DNA of 63,728 nucleotides from Cyanobium sp. PLM2.Bin73 (lineage in GTDB: Bacteria; Cyanobacteriota; Cyanobacteriia; PCC-6307; Cyanobiaceae). The notes below the pieces were generated by a model. It was not told the DNA's origin and did no database searches. It worked only from the letters and a program-made list of their open reading frames with translations. Positions 16,565-25,297 of this stretch are shown here, piece by piece. Each line of letters begins with the position of its first letter. The stretch's first letter is position 1. The DNA lies in assembly GCA_007694915.1 (NCBI GenBank), contig REEV01000071.1, positions 1 to 63,728 on the forward strand, read 5' to 3'. The position numbers and the translations under genes are program-made.

Positions 16565-17497
16565 GTGCTGGAGCTCCCAACAGAATTCGATCCCAAGAGC
16601 TATCGAAAGCGCTATCCAAACCTGGCAAGCCTCCGACGCTCTGAGTTGCGGAAACACTGGCGCACCCAGGGACGCCACAATAGCCTTAATGCATCGCCGG
16701 TAGAAAACCGAGATGAACTGCTGGGTTGCCTTCAGGAGGCTGAGCACCTGTTGGAAATCGGTCCATTCGACAATCCATCTCTTGAATTCCTGAGACGGCC
16801 AGGCCTGATGGTGGACTACGCCGATCACTTCAGTCGTGAAGAGATGGTAGACCGAGCCCAAAATATCAAAGGCCGAGATCCACAGCGTATTCCGCCAATC
16901 CGCTATGTGCTTGCACAGGGGGGATACGAACAAATTACCCAGAGATACAATGCCGTGGTATCGCACCACTGCCTTGAACACCAGCCCGATATGATCCTCC
17001 ACCTGCAACAGGTGGCCACGTTGCTCAAGCCAGGAGGCGTCTACTTGTGCACCCTTCCTGATCATCGCCGCTGCTTCGATCGCTTCCTCCCCCCTACAAC
17101 CCTGATCGACGTGGTGACAGCTCACCTAGAGGCGCGGACACGACCTCCGCTGCAGGCCGTGCTCGAGCATCGTTGCTTCACCGTTCAGAACTGGCGCCAT
17201 GCAGCGGATCCCATCAAGCAGCCCGACACCGAACTCCCCAAGCGACTCCGAGCCGCCTTGGATGAGTACCTCGGCACGACCTATGTGGATGTTCACTGCT
17301 GGAAGTTCACCAATGACCGCTTCCGTCAGCTGATGCGCCAGCTGCTCACGCTCAATTTCCTGCCGGCACAAACTCAATGGAAAACCTACAATTTCGGCAA
17401 TGAGTTTGCAGCAGCGATTACCTTCGATCACCCTTCCCCGCCATCCACCAACACCCCACACACCCATGGCCAAAGCCAACACCCAACCCTCCCGTGA
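16565..17497 (+). CDS. class I SAM-dependent methyltransferase
   Basis: This 310-residue protein has two parts. Residues about 7-45 carry FDPKSYRKRYPNL...LRKHWRTQGRH, a short module of the type seen at the front of many surface-glycan enzymes (usually FDPxxYxxxYPDL...HYxxxGxxEGR). The rest is a Methyltransf_11-like domain: HLLEIGPFDNPSLEFL near 61, AVVSHHCLEHQPDMILHLQQ near 130, LLKPGGVYLCTLPD near 152. The start is GTG; no in-frame ATG is available nearby. The 3' end overlaps the small ORF at 17466 by 32 bases. It probably methylates a sugar intermediate or glycan terminus. Confidence 0.75.
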   Translation: MLELPTEFDPKSYRKRYPNLASLRRSELRKHWRTQGRHNSLNASPVENRDELLGCLQEAEHLLEIGPFDNPSLEFLRRPGLMVDYADHFSREEMVDRAQNIKGRDPQRIPPIRYVLAQGGYEQITQRYNAVVSHHCLEHQPDMILHLQQVATLLKPGGVYLCTLPDHRRCFDRFLPPTTLIDVVTAHLEARTRPPLQAVLEHRCFTVQNWRHAADPIKQPDTELPKRLRAALDEYLGTTYVDVHCWKFTNDRFRQLMRQLLTLNFLPAQTQWKTYNFGNEFAAAITFDHPSPPSTNTPHTHGQSQHPTLP

Positions 17498-17681
17498 CTA
17501 CCGAGACTTTCGATTTCGGCTTCGTCATGATCTTTTACTGCGGCGCCGCCTGAGACGCGCCAAGCAGGAGGCCACCATCTCTCTGGCTCGCGAACTCGGC
17601 TTCAACCTCACCTTTGAAGATCTTCAGGGCAACAAGCGGGACAAGCACACAAAGCCGGCGTCTCAGCCGCCCAGCACCTGA
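17466..17681 (+). CDS. small Nif11-like protein
   Basis: This 71-residue basic protein starts with an ATG inside the end of the methyltransferase gene. DYRDFRFRLRHDLLLRRRL, then AKQEATISLARELGFNLTFE with DL, fits the Nif11 pattern (helix, conserved Leu, Ala-rich helix, Gly-Phe, Leu-Thr-x-x-Asp-Leu). It aligns with no gaps to the tail of the GT at 13003-14043. Nif11 domains are known as leader regions of some ribosomal peptides (nitrile-hydratase/Nif11-type), but no Cys-rich core or double-Gly site follows here. A free-standing accessory or targeting module for glycan enzymes is an alternative. Function is unproven. Confidence 0.55.
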   Translation: MAKANTQPSRDYRDFRFRLRHDLLLRRRLRRAKQEATISLARELGFNLTFEDLQGNKRDKHTKPASQPPST

Positions 17682-17696
17682 TTCTCGAGCCAGTCC

Positions 17697-20117
17697 TCAG
17701 GTGGGTTCATCCCAGCGCACTGTGGGGTCATGCCAACGCTCATGGGCGAGCCGCACGCCCAGGGCAGCCAGGTCCAGCTGGGGATCGAGCTGCAGGCTGG
17801 CCTCCGCCTGCCGGGTCCCACGCCAGGGCTGCAGCTGGGCGTAGATCTGCTCCAGCGCCACACCGTGCTGCTCGATCTCCATCAGGGAAACGGAAGCTGC
17901 AGCCTGGCTGAGGGACCCCAGGAGCGACCTGTCGGCCTCCAGCTTCAGCAAGGCCTGCAGGACTGCATGGGGATCCTGGGGGGGAACCAGAACCCCGTTG
18001 ACACCGTCCTCGATCCGATCGCGATGGGCGCCCAGGTGGGTGGCCACCGGCACCACACCCATGCGCATGGCTTCCCCCAGAGCGATGTGATAAGTCTCTG
18101 GCCAACTGGACAGGAACAGCGCCACATGCAGGCGCTGCAGGGTGCTGACCAGCACAGCCCGCGTGAAGGTTCCTTCATAGCGAGCCACCGCTGCATCTCC
18201 GGCCTGTGCTTCAGCGTCCGGATCAAACCCCGCTTCCCTGAGGCACTGATCAAGCTCGGGGGTCGCACCAAGGATGTGAAACTCCAGGGGTAGATCCCCG
18301 CTGGCCCGGATCACCTGAACCAGGGTGTCCAGTCCTTTGTGGGGAACGGCATTGCCGATCACGCCCACCCGCAGGGGCCCCTGGCGGGCGATGCCGGCAG
18401 GCCGAGCGTGGCGGCCGCGGTCAAGCTCCGTCACATCGGGGGTCACCATCTCCAGCACCTCCAGCCGATCCGCCAACTCCGGATACACCCCGCGGGCAAT
18501 GGCGGCACTGCTGTTGGTGCTGGCCAACACCCGATCCACGGCCGCCATGCTGCGACGGCTGATCTCCAGGCGCCGGTTGCGGGCCTCGCCATCGAGGCCG
18601 CTGGCCTGCAGGCAGAGGCGGCAGAGCAGGCGATGATCGGGATGCTCGTGCACCCGGCAGAACGTGCCGTCGGGCCGTTGCAAGGTGTAGCGATGGCAAA
18701 GAAGATGGAAGTCATGCAGGGTCACCACCACCCGGCAGCCCAGGGCCTTGGCGAACAGGGGCAGGGAGAGGGGCAGGCCGATCAGGTGGTGGATGTGCAC
18801 AACCCCCACCCCGTGATGGCTGAGGATCTGGCAGAAGGCCCGCTCGTAGTTCTGATTGCTGCTGGAAAAACGACTGATCTGGCCGATCTTGAGGGTTTCG
18901 AGCAGCTGCGGCCGTCCCTGCCGGTAGCCCATCAGGGCCAGACGGATGCTGTCCTTCGGCGCCAGTGCCAGCACCGTGCGCTCCGGCCAGCGGCGCTGCT
19001 GCCAGCGAGCCAGCTGATCCACATAGAGCTCGGTGCCTCCGCTGCGGCGCAGACCCACGAGGTTGTGGGCCACATGCAGAACTCCTGACGGGTGTGGGGT
19101 TGGATCGAACCGCCGCCCCTGGGGCGGACCAGGCATCTGCACCACAGCCCTCCGCTGCTGCGAACGCAGTTCCGCAAACCGGGTGAGCACCACCCGCAGC
19201 CGCTGCTCGTAGGTGTGATGGCTGAGGGTGTGGTTCTGGGTGGCCCGGGCTGCGGTGATCCGCGCCGCAGGGTCGGCCAGGTCATGCTGGATTAGCGCCG
19301 CCGCTGCGCTCTCCTGATCCACCACAGGGATCAGGTCTGGAAAGGCACCCGGCAACTGCAGCCGGGGTCCCCCCAGAACGATCTGGCGGCCGCCCGCTAG
19401 GGCCGTCTCATAGATCCGCGGAGGCGGCGACACCCCCAGAACCTGGCTGTCCACTGGGGCGTTGGAGAACTCCCGGCCGATCGTGAGCACCACACGGGAG
19501 CGGTTCCAGATATCGCAGAGGTCGGTGATGTCCAGGCGCAGCTGGGGCAGCACCCCGACCCCGGGCAGCCGCGGTTTTGGAATATGTCGGTTCCAGGGCA
19601 AACAGAGAAACACATTGAGCCCCAATGGGAGTTCAGCCAGGATCCGTCTCAGGCTTGCAACACGGTTCGGCCAGGCCGTTCCCACGAAGGTGAGGTCGTG
19701 GACGTAGTCACTGTCGTTCTCGAGAACCGGTCGCCAGTGAAGGTCCGGCTCAGCCGCCAGGGGCAGAAAGCTGGTGAACGGACTGACGCCCTCACAGCTC
19801 TCCTCATTGCTGAAGATGTGATCGAAGGCGGGTTCCGTCCGCTCCAGCAGCCTGCGCTCGTAGGGATCCTCAGTGGTCCAGAGAATGCGCGGGATGGAGG
19901 TCTCCATCAGGGCCGCCATCAGGTGCCGGTCGGCTCCAGCCCCACCGATGGCCAGCAAACCGTTCCAGGCGCCGGAGGCCGCCTGCTCCACCACCTGATG
20001 GTGGCCGCAGAGGTGCACATTGGAGCGGCCCAGGAGTTTTCCGGCAGCCATGGCGATCGCCTGCGGCAAGTAGCCGTTGGCCGTGCGCATCTCGGTGTCG
20101 TAGATGAGCAACTTCAT
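17697..20117 (-). CDS. CgeB-like / GT4 fusion glycosyltransferase
   Basis: This 806-residue protein has two GT-B-like halves. Residues 1 to about 320 resemble CgeB/DUF3880-type transferases (ILWTTEDPYE near 79, HIFSNEESCEG near 100, LTFVGTAWPNRVASL near 141, a late PPPRIYETALAGGRQIVLGG). They are paralogous to the gene just upstream. From about 345 a GT4 half follows: GVLHVAHNLVGLRRSGGTEL, GVVHIHHLIGLPLSLPLF near 440, RVGVIGNAVPHKGLDTLVQV near 585, and LFLSSWPETYHIALGEAMRMG near 680 (the E-x7-E donor motif). It overlaps the upstream CgeB gene by four bases (ATGA). Two successive transfers by one polypeptide are plausible. Confidence 0.8.
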   Translation of the reverse strand: MKLLIYDTEMRTANGYLPQAIAMAAGKLLGRSNVHLCGHHQVVEQAASGAWNGLLAIGGAGADRHLMAALMETSIPRILWTTEDPYERRLLERTEPAFDHIFSNEESCEGVSPFTSFLPLAAEPDLHWRPVLENDSDYVHDLTFVGTAWPNRVASLRRILAELPLGLNVFLCLPWNRHIPKPRLPGVGVLPQLRLDITDLCDIWNRSRVVLTIGREFSNAPVDSQVLGVSPPPRIYETALAGGRQIVLGGPRLQLPGAFPDLIPVVDQESAAAALIQHDLADPAARITAARATQNHTLSHHTYEQRLRVVLTRFAELRSQQRRAVVQMPGPPQGRRFDPTPHPSGVLHVAHNLVGLRRSGGTELYVDQLARWQQRRWPERTVLALAPKDSIRLALMGYRQGRPQLLETLKIGQISRFSSSNQNYERAFCQILSHHGVGVVHIHHLIGLPLSLPLFAKALGCRVVVTLHDFHLLCHRYTLQRPDGTFCRVHEHPDHRLLCRLCLQASGLDGEARNRRLEISRRSMAAVDRVLASTNSSAAIARGVYPELADRLEVLEMVTPDVTELDRGRHARPAGIARQGPLRVGVIGNAVPHKGLDTLVQVIRASGDLPLEFHILGATPELDQCLREAGFDPDAEAQAGDAAVARYEGTFTRAVLVSTLQRLHVALFLSSWPETYHIALGEAMRMGVVPVATHLGAHRDRIEDGVNGVLVPPQDPHAVLQALLKLEADRSLLGSLSQAAASVSLMEIEQHGVALEQIYAQLQPWRGTRQAEASLQLDPQLDLAALGVRLAHERWHDPTVRWDEPT

Positions 20118-21079
20118 GGTGCGATCAGCCCCTCCGCTCCTAGGGCGGCGAGCAGGTCGTGGCAGCGGTGGCGGTAGAGGTGGTGGCGCCGGGTGTGGCG
20201 TGCAGCGGCCTCCCCGAGTCGCCGTCGCCAGGAGGGATCGGCGCGGGCCCGCTCCACCAGATTCTGGATCTCCTCGACCCGGCTGACCGGAATCACGCCA
20301 TCGCCGGGTCCGTAGAACACTGCAACGCGCGGACTCTGGCCCAGGTAGAGCTGCACCGCCCCCATCAGGGCCGCCTCGAAGGTGCGGGGGCCCGGCGTGG
20401 AGCTGGCGATCTGCTGACGCCGGTTGGCGATCGGCACCTCCCGCCCCAGATTGAGCACGAAACAGCAGCGCCGGTACAGCTGGCGCAGCCCCAGGGGACC
20501 CAGGCGGCAGTTCACCGCACCGGCCAGGTCATCAGGCCACCCATCACCCCAACAAGCAAGGGTGAGGCCAGCCGCCGCCAGCTGCCGCAGGATCGCCACC
20601 CGCTGGGGGAAGGCCACCCCACAGAAACCCAGGTCCACCTCAGGGTCCGGATTCCCAGCCACTGGATCCAGGGGCAGAGCATCCAGCGGGGATGCAGCCA
20701 GGGCCAGGGCTCTGGCGAGGCAACTGCTGGGGTAGTAGGCAAGACAGTTGGCCTCGTTGCTGAACACTGGGCAGTGGAGTGCCTCGAGGCGCCAATGGAG
20801 ATCAAACTCATAGGGGTCGTCGTGCAGCCAGAAGGCCACAGCGGTCCCGCGCCCCTGGGCCCTGCGCACCAGCCCGGCCAGGTCCACGCCCGGATCGGCA
20901 ATGGAACCGGTGATCAGCAGCAGATCCAGCGGCTCCCGCTCCAGCCGCCCCCACAGCTTGTTGAGCCCCAGTGCCCGGCTGTGGTGGCCCAGCTCCCGGA
21001 AGCCATGGGCGATCCGTTGACGGAGGCGCTGGTTGGTGTTGATGGCATCGGCCGTGCCACTGCTCACCAGGATCCGCAT
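20114..21079 (-). CDS. CgeB-like glycosyltransferase
   Basis: This 321-residue protein begins MRILVSSGTADAINTNQRLR; the frame is open upstream, but this start coincides with the end of the preceding gene (TGATG). AFWLHDDPYEFD near 80, PVFSNEANC near 102, VDLGFCGVAFPQRVAILRQL near 149 and PGPRTFEAALMGAVQLYLG near 230 mark it as a CgeB/DUF3880-type GT-B enzyme. It is the middle of a coupled three-gene chain: coiled-coil protein, this enzyme, then the CgeB-GT4 fusion. A free-standing copy plus a fused copy implies local duplication. Confidence 0.75.
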   Translation of the reverse strand: MRILVSSGTADAINTNQRLRQRIAHGFRELGHHSRALGLNKLWGRLEREPLDLLLITGSIADPGVDLAGLVRRAQGRGTAVAFWLHDDPYEFDLHWRLEALHCPVFSNEANCLAYYPSSCLARALALAASPLDALPLDPVAGNPDPEVDLGFCGVAFPQRVAILRQLAAAGLTLACWGDGWPDDLAGAVNCRLGPLGLRQLYRRCCFVLNLGREVPIANRRQQIASSTPGPRTFEAALMGAVQLYLGQSPRVAVFYGPGDGVIPVSRVEEIQNLVERARADPSWRRRLGEAAARHTRRHHLYRHRCHDLLAALGAEGLIAP

Positions 21080-21801
21080 CACAGGGATCGGGCCTGCAGC
21101 CTCAGCGCTCGGCGCACCAGATCGCCGTAGCGCCCCAACTGCTCCAGGGCGTGCTGCTGGTCGCAACGGTACCCGCTGAGTTGTCCTGCCAGCTCCCGGG
21201 CCTGGAGAAACTGCCGCTCACACTCCTGCTCCACTTCCTGCAGCTGCAGGCGCAGCAGCTCCAGATCGGTTTCCGCCTCCCGACGCTCCAGCTGCCGGTT
21301 CCAGGCCTGCACCAAGGTGTGCGGATCAGCGAGCTCAAGCCGCTGGTGGTAGTGCCCATCAGCCTCGGCCCCGCCACGCTCGGAGCGCTCCTCCAGGGCC
21401 TGGTACAGCTGCAGCAGCTCCGGGGCGGCCCTCAGCAGAGCGGCCGCGAGGGCAGCGTGGAGGGGGGCGGGCGTCTGGGGGGTGCACGCTCGTGGCAGGG
21501 CTATGTCGGTGCGCCAACCCACCAGGTCCTCTGCGCTCAGACTCAGCAACCGATCGCCGTTCACCAGCACCACCCGACCGCCATCGCGGGCAGCCTGCTC
21601 GCTGGCCTGCAGCAGCATCCGATAGCTGGTGAGGATCCCCTCGAAGGGGAGGCGGCCGCTGGCCACCACCTGATCAGGCGGCAGAAAGATCAGGGCGTCG
21701 TCCGGGTGGCGCTCCTGCCACCCACGGCCCACGGCGCCGCAGCGCTCCAGGAGTTCCTCCAGACGCGGTGGCAGCGGTTGCGTGCAAACCCAGCCGAACA
21801 T
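21079..21801 (-). CDS. coiled-coil protein of the glycan locus
   Basis: This 240-residue protein of unknown function starts with MFGWVCTQPLPPRLEELLER. Its first 150 residues look globular (LIFLPPDQVVASGRLPFEGI near 38, VVLVNGDRLLSL near 77) and may be a diverged sulfotransferase-like or nucleotide-binding fold; I cannot decide. Residues from about 165 are coiled-coil. ELLRLQLQEVEQECERQFLQ then ARELAGQL matches ELLLLQLHQVQEELEHNFLM then ARDLGNQL in the 5152 protein. It is the first gene of a coupled chain with two CgeB-type transferases, again tying this coiled-coil segment to glycosyltransferases. Confidence 0.6.
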   Translation of the reverse strand: MFGWVCTQPLPPRLEELLERCGAVGRGWQERHPDDALIFLPPDQVVASGRLPFEGILTSYRMLLQASEQAARDGGRVVLVNGDRLLSLSAEDLVGWRTDIALPRACTPQTPAPLHAALAAALLRAAPELLQLYQALEERSERGGAEADGHYHQRLELADPHTLVQAWNRQLERREAETDLELLRLQLQEVEQECERQFLQARELAGQLSGYRCDQQHALEQLGRYGDLVRRALRLQARSL

Positions 21802-21868
21802 CGCAGATCCCAGGCTGGGCTAGCCTACGCAGGCGGTTTGAATGGCTTAACCGTTGCCCGGCCGCGGG

Positions 21869-24800
21869 ATGCAGAGCGTCGCCCGGATCAGCCTTCTGCG
21901 GGAAGCCATGGCGGCCGGCGACATGCAGGCCTCACTGGACGTTCTGGCACTCATTCGCGCCGAGGGCTATCCCACGGTCCTGCTGCGCCCGCTGCTGGCC
22001 AGCTGCCATCCGCGTCTCGATCCCTGTTACATCGACCTGCAGCTGGTGCCCGCGCCGCTGCTGCTAGCTCCCAGCTGTCCCGCTGCCCTGGCCTCGGCTC
22101 CCCTGGATCCGCTGCAACTGCAGCTGGCCCATGGCTGTGATCCGGCCACCTTTGTGGCCGTGCATCTCAATGCGGTGCTGCGCGGCGAACGCGCGCTCTA
22201 TGCGGGCCTGCCGGCCATTGAGATCCGGCACTACCGGCAGCTGGTGAAGCTCTCGCCAAGGCGCCACTGGTTGCAGCAATGCACGGCCCTGGAATGCCTC
22301 TCCAGGGAGTCGTTGAGCCTGGAGTCGGCCCAGGGCCGCGGGAGCCCGGATTCCCCTCTGAGCCGGTGGCAGGCAAGCCGTCACGACGGTCTGCTGGAGC
22401 GGCCCTGGTTCTGGATCCAGGGACCGGGACAGGAGCAGGGCACTTTGCTGGGCCTGGCCCTGGCGGTGGATGGGGTGATGGCGGTGAAGGATGGCCCGCA
22501 GGCCGCCGCCCTGATCCAGGACGCCGCCCGTCACGTGCTCGGCGGTGGGGCCCACTACCTTCTCTGGAACCGTTCCGAGCCGCCCCCGGCCAGCTGGAGC
22601 CCCCTGATCCGGGGACTGGTTGAGCGACGCGGGCAGCCACTCTCCCAGCTCGGCGGCCCCCGGCAGGAGCCAGGGGAAATGCGCCCGGTGAGGTTCAGCA
22701 ACGACCCCGCCCTCCTAGCCATATCCGCCTCCTGGCTCGCCCGGCGCGAACCCCGGCAGGTGCTGGGGTTAATGAAGCACTGGCTGGCCGGGCCCCCGCC
22801 CCTGGATCGGCCCCGGATGGCCCTGGAGCTCCAGAGGCGCAGCGATCCGCCTCTGTGGCCCACAACCCACCAGGGCCTGCTGGTGCTGGCCGCTCCGGCG
22901 GCTGAGGTGGAGCGCCTGGGCCGGCAGCAGCTGCAGCGGCGCGCCCTGCAGCAGGCCCTGGAGGGGGGCTTTGCCCAGGGCGTTGTGCTGGACCTGGGGG
23001 CGGGGGCTGGCCTGGATGTGGCTGGCCAGCTCGCCCAGCTGGCCGCCACAGCCGGCCCTGATGCCAGGGTGGCAGCCTTCACCGGCCCCGGCGACCAGCT
23101 GGCGGCGAGTGCCTGGGAAAAGTTGTCAGCCCAGCTGAGCTGGGACCCCCACCAGCTGCTCTGCAGCGACGAGGAACTGATCTGGTGCCAGGACCCCATG
23201 CGGATTGGCCAGAGGCAGTTCGCCGCGCCGGTCACCCCCTGGCGCTTGCTCAGCCGCGGCCACCTGCCCGGTCTGGTGGCACTGCCGGCGGCGGCGCTCG
23301 CCGGCCTCGAGCTGCAGCCCCGCTACCACTCGCTGCACGCCCTGCTGAAGGATCTTGCTCTGCAGTGGCTGGAGCGCGGCAATGCGATCCGCACGCTCCC
23401 CCAGGCCCTGCTGCGCCGCGAGCCCCACTCCAATCCCACCGTGATGGCGATCCGCACTCCGAGCCAACACCACCCGTTCAGTGGCGATCAACTGCTGGAA
23501 CTGGAGCGAATCACCCGCCGGCGCTCCCTTCCCTGGCTGAGTCCGGAAGGCAGGCTCATACCGGGACCCTGTCGCGGCAGTTTCCAGCTGCGCCGGGCGC
23601 CCAGTCCCACCGATCGTGTGTCGGTGATCATTCCCTTCCGCGACCAGGCGGCGCTCACCCGCGCCTGTGTGGAAAGCCTGGTGGAGCAGGCTGGTGCCAC
23701 CCCACTGGAGCTGGTGCTGGTGGACAACGGCAGCACCGAGGCCGAAGCCGTGGCCCTTGCCGAGTCTCTGGCCCCGTTGGCCGATTCGCGAGGGTTCGCG
23801 CTGATTGGAATACGGGATGACAGCCCGTTCAATTTCGCCGCAATCAACAACCGGGCCAGACGCCACTGCACCGGGAACTTCCTGCTGTTTCTCAACAACG
23901 ACATCCGCTTCGAGTCAGCTGGGCCGATTGAGGCCCTGCTCGATCCCTTCGCCTTCGCCGGCACCGGGGCCGTGGGTGCCCGCCTGCTCTACGAGGACGG
24001 CTCCATCCAGCACCACGGGTTGGCGGCTGCGGCGCGCCAGCCCCACGACATCCTCTCCCCCGGCAAGGGACTGCAGCCGGGAGTGGAGACGGACCCCTTC
24101 ACCGTGCTGCAGCTCCAGGAGCAGTGGACGGCGGCAACCGCCGCCTGCCTGTTGATGCGCAGCGAGGAGTTCGATCGCCTCGATGGGTTTGATGAGCGCT
24201 TCAGCGTGGCCTACAACGATGTCGATCTCTGCTGGCGGCTCACAGCCCAGGGGCGCGCGGTGATCGTGACCCCCGAGCCCCGCATCATCCATGCCGAATC
24301 CAGAAGCCGCGGTGACGACATCGCCGGCGAGAAACGCAACCGCCTGGCTCGCGAATCCGGGGCGTTGCGTCGCCGCTACCCGAGCCGATTCCAGCTGGGC
24401 GATCCGCTCTACCACCGCTTTCTCGGGCCGGCCTCCCATCGCTTCGAACCGATGCCGCTGCCGGAGCGCCCCCTGGCCAGCTCCCGGGAGCAGCTGCTGT
24501 ACAGCTGGGTGCGGCCGGACATCCAGACCCGGGGCCGACACTTCCTGATCTTTGTGCACTGGGACGTCGCAGGTGAGGTGCGCCCCGATGTGATAGAGCA
24601 ACTGCGCGCCTACCGGCGCCATGCCGTTGTGGCCTTTGTATCAGCGGCGCCAACCCTGCTGGAGCAGCCTGGAGCCATGGCCAGGCTGCGTGAGCTCTGC
24701 GCCGTCGTGCTGGTGCGGCGCAATGAGGGCTATGACTTCGGCAGCTGGAAGGCGGGCATTTCCTTCTGCCGATCGCACCTGGAGCGGATCTCCCGGCTAA

Positions 24801-25297
24801 TCCTCACCAATGACAGCTGTTACGGCCCACTACACAGCTTTGATTCCCTGTTCAAGCGCCTGGAGGCCAGTAATGCTGACGTGGTGGGGCTCACCGAGAG
24901 CACCGCCATTAGCTCCCATCTGCAGAGCTATTTCCTGGCCTATGGATCTCGGGTTCTGCGTAGTGCCCTGTTCTGGGAATTCTGGGATCAGATCGGCATC
25001 TGGGGGTCCAAGGTTGAGTTGGTGAGGGACTGTGAAGTGGGCTGGAGCACAACGCTTGTGGATGCCGGCTTCAAACTGGAGGCGCTATATCTTGCCGGCG
25101 AACACGGAAACGTCACCCACACCCACTGGCGGCAGCTACTCACCGAATTAGAGTTTCCATTTCTGAAGGCAGAGCTCCTACGACTGAATCCGATACGACA
25201 GAACATCGACTCCTGGGACAGTGTTGCCGCCGCGATCAATCCCCGAGTCGCTCAGATGATCCGTGACCACCTGGCCCAACAACAGCACGCACGATGA
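21869..25297 (+). CDS. large GT2 protein with RgpF-type C-terminus
   Basis: This protein of about 1142 residues has several glycan modules. The first 310 residues are unrecognised. About 320-560 looks like a degenerate GT2 domain (LLCSDEELIWCQDP near 430). A canonical GT2 domain follows: VSVIIPFRDQAALTRACVES near 583, LELVLVDNGST near 612, FLLFLNNDIRF near 670, FSVAYNDVDLCWRL near 775. From about 890 the sequence matches the rhamnan-synthesis RgpF family (FLIFVHWDVAGEV, YDFGSWKAGI, LTNDSCYGPL, VGLTES). RgpF proteins help build rhamnose-rich polysaccharides. The ATG at 21869 is preferred over TTG 21854. The stop overlaps the bioF start (ATGA), an unusual link to metabolism. Confidence 0.8.
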   Translation: MQSVARISLLREAMAAGDMQASLDVLALIRAEGYPTVLLRPLLASCHPRLDPCYIDLQLVPAPLLLAPSCPAALASAPLDPLQLQLAHGCDPATFVAVHLNAVLRGERALYAGLPAIEIRHYRQLVKLSPRRHWLQQCTALECLSRESLSLESAQGRGSPDSPLSRWQASRHDGLLERPWFWIQGPGQEQGTLLGLALAVDGVMAVKDGPQAAALIQDAARHVLGGGAHYLLWNRSEPPPASWSPLIRGLVERRGQPLSQLGGPRQEPGEMRPVRFSNDPALLAISASWLARREPRQVLGLMKHWLAGPPPLDRPRMALELQRRSDPPLWPTTHQGLLVLAAPAAEVERLGRQQLQRRALQQALEGGFAQGVVLDLGAGAGLDVAGQLAQLAATAGPDARVAAFTGPGDQLAASAWEKLSAQLSWDPHQLLCSDEELIWCQDPMRIGQRQFAAPVTPWRLLSRGHLPGLVALPAAALAGLELQPRYHSLHALLKDLALQWLERGNAIRTLPQALLRREPHSNPTVMAIRTPSQHHPFSGDQLLELERITRRRSLPWLSPEGRLIPGPCRGSFQLRRAPSPTDRVSVIIPFRDQAALTRACVESLVEQAGATPLELVLVDNGSTEAEAVALAESLAPLADSRGFALIGIRDDSPFNFAAINNRARRHCTGNFLLFLNNDIRFESAGPIEALLDPFAFAGTGAVGARLLYEDGSIQHHGLAAAARQPHDILSPGKGLQPGVETDPFTVLQLQEQWTAATAACLLMRSEEFDRLDGFDERFSVAYNDVDLCWRLTAQGRAVIVTPEPRIIHAESRSRGDDIAGEKRNRLARESGALRRRYPSRFQLGDPLYHRFLGPASHRFEPMPLPERPLASSREQLLYSWVRPDIQTRGRHFLIFVHWDVAGEVRPDVIEQLRAYRRHAVVAFVSAAPTLLEQPGAMARLRELCAVVLVRRNEGYDFGSWKAGISFCRSHLERISRLILTNDSCYGPLHSFDSLFKRLEASNADVVGLTESTAISSHLQSYFLAYGSRVLRSALFWEFWDQIGIWGSKVELVRDCEVGWSTTLVDAGFKLEALYLAGEHGNVTHTHWRQLLTELEFPFLKAELLRLNPIRQNIDSWDSVAAAINPRVAQMIRDHLAQQQHAR

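Noticed and set aside
22980-23100. SAM-methyltransferase-like glycine-rich motif (VVLDLGAGAGLDVAGQL) in the large GT2 protein
   Set aside because: Surrounding sequence fits a degenerate GT2 domain better, and no other methyltransferase motif follows.
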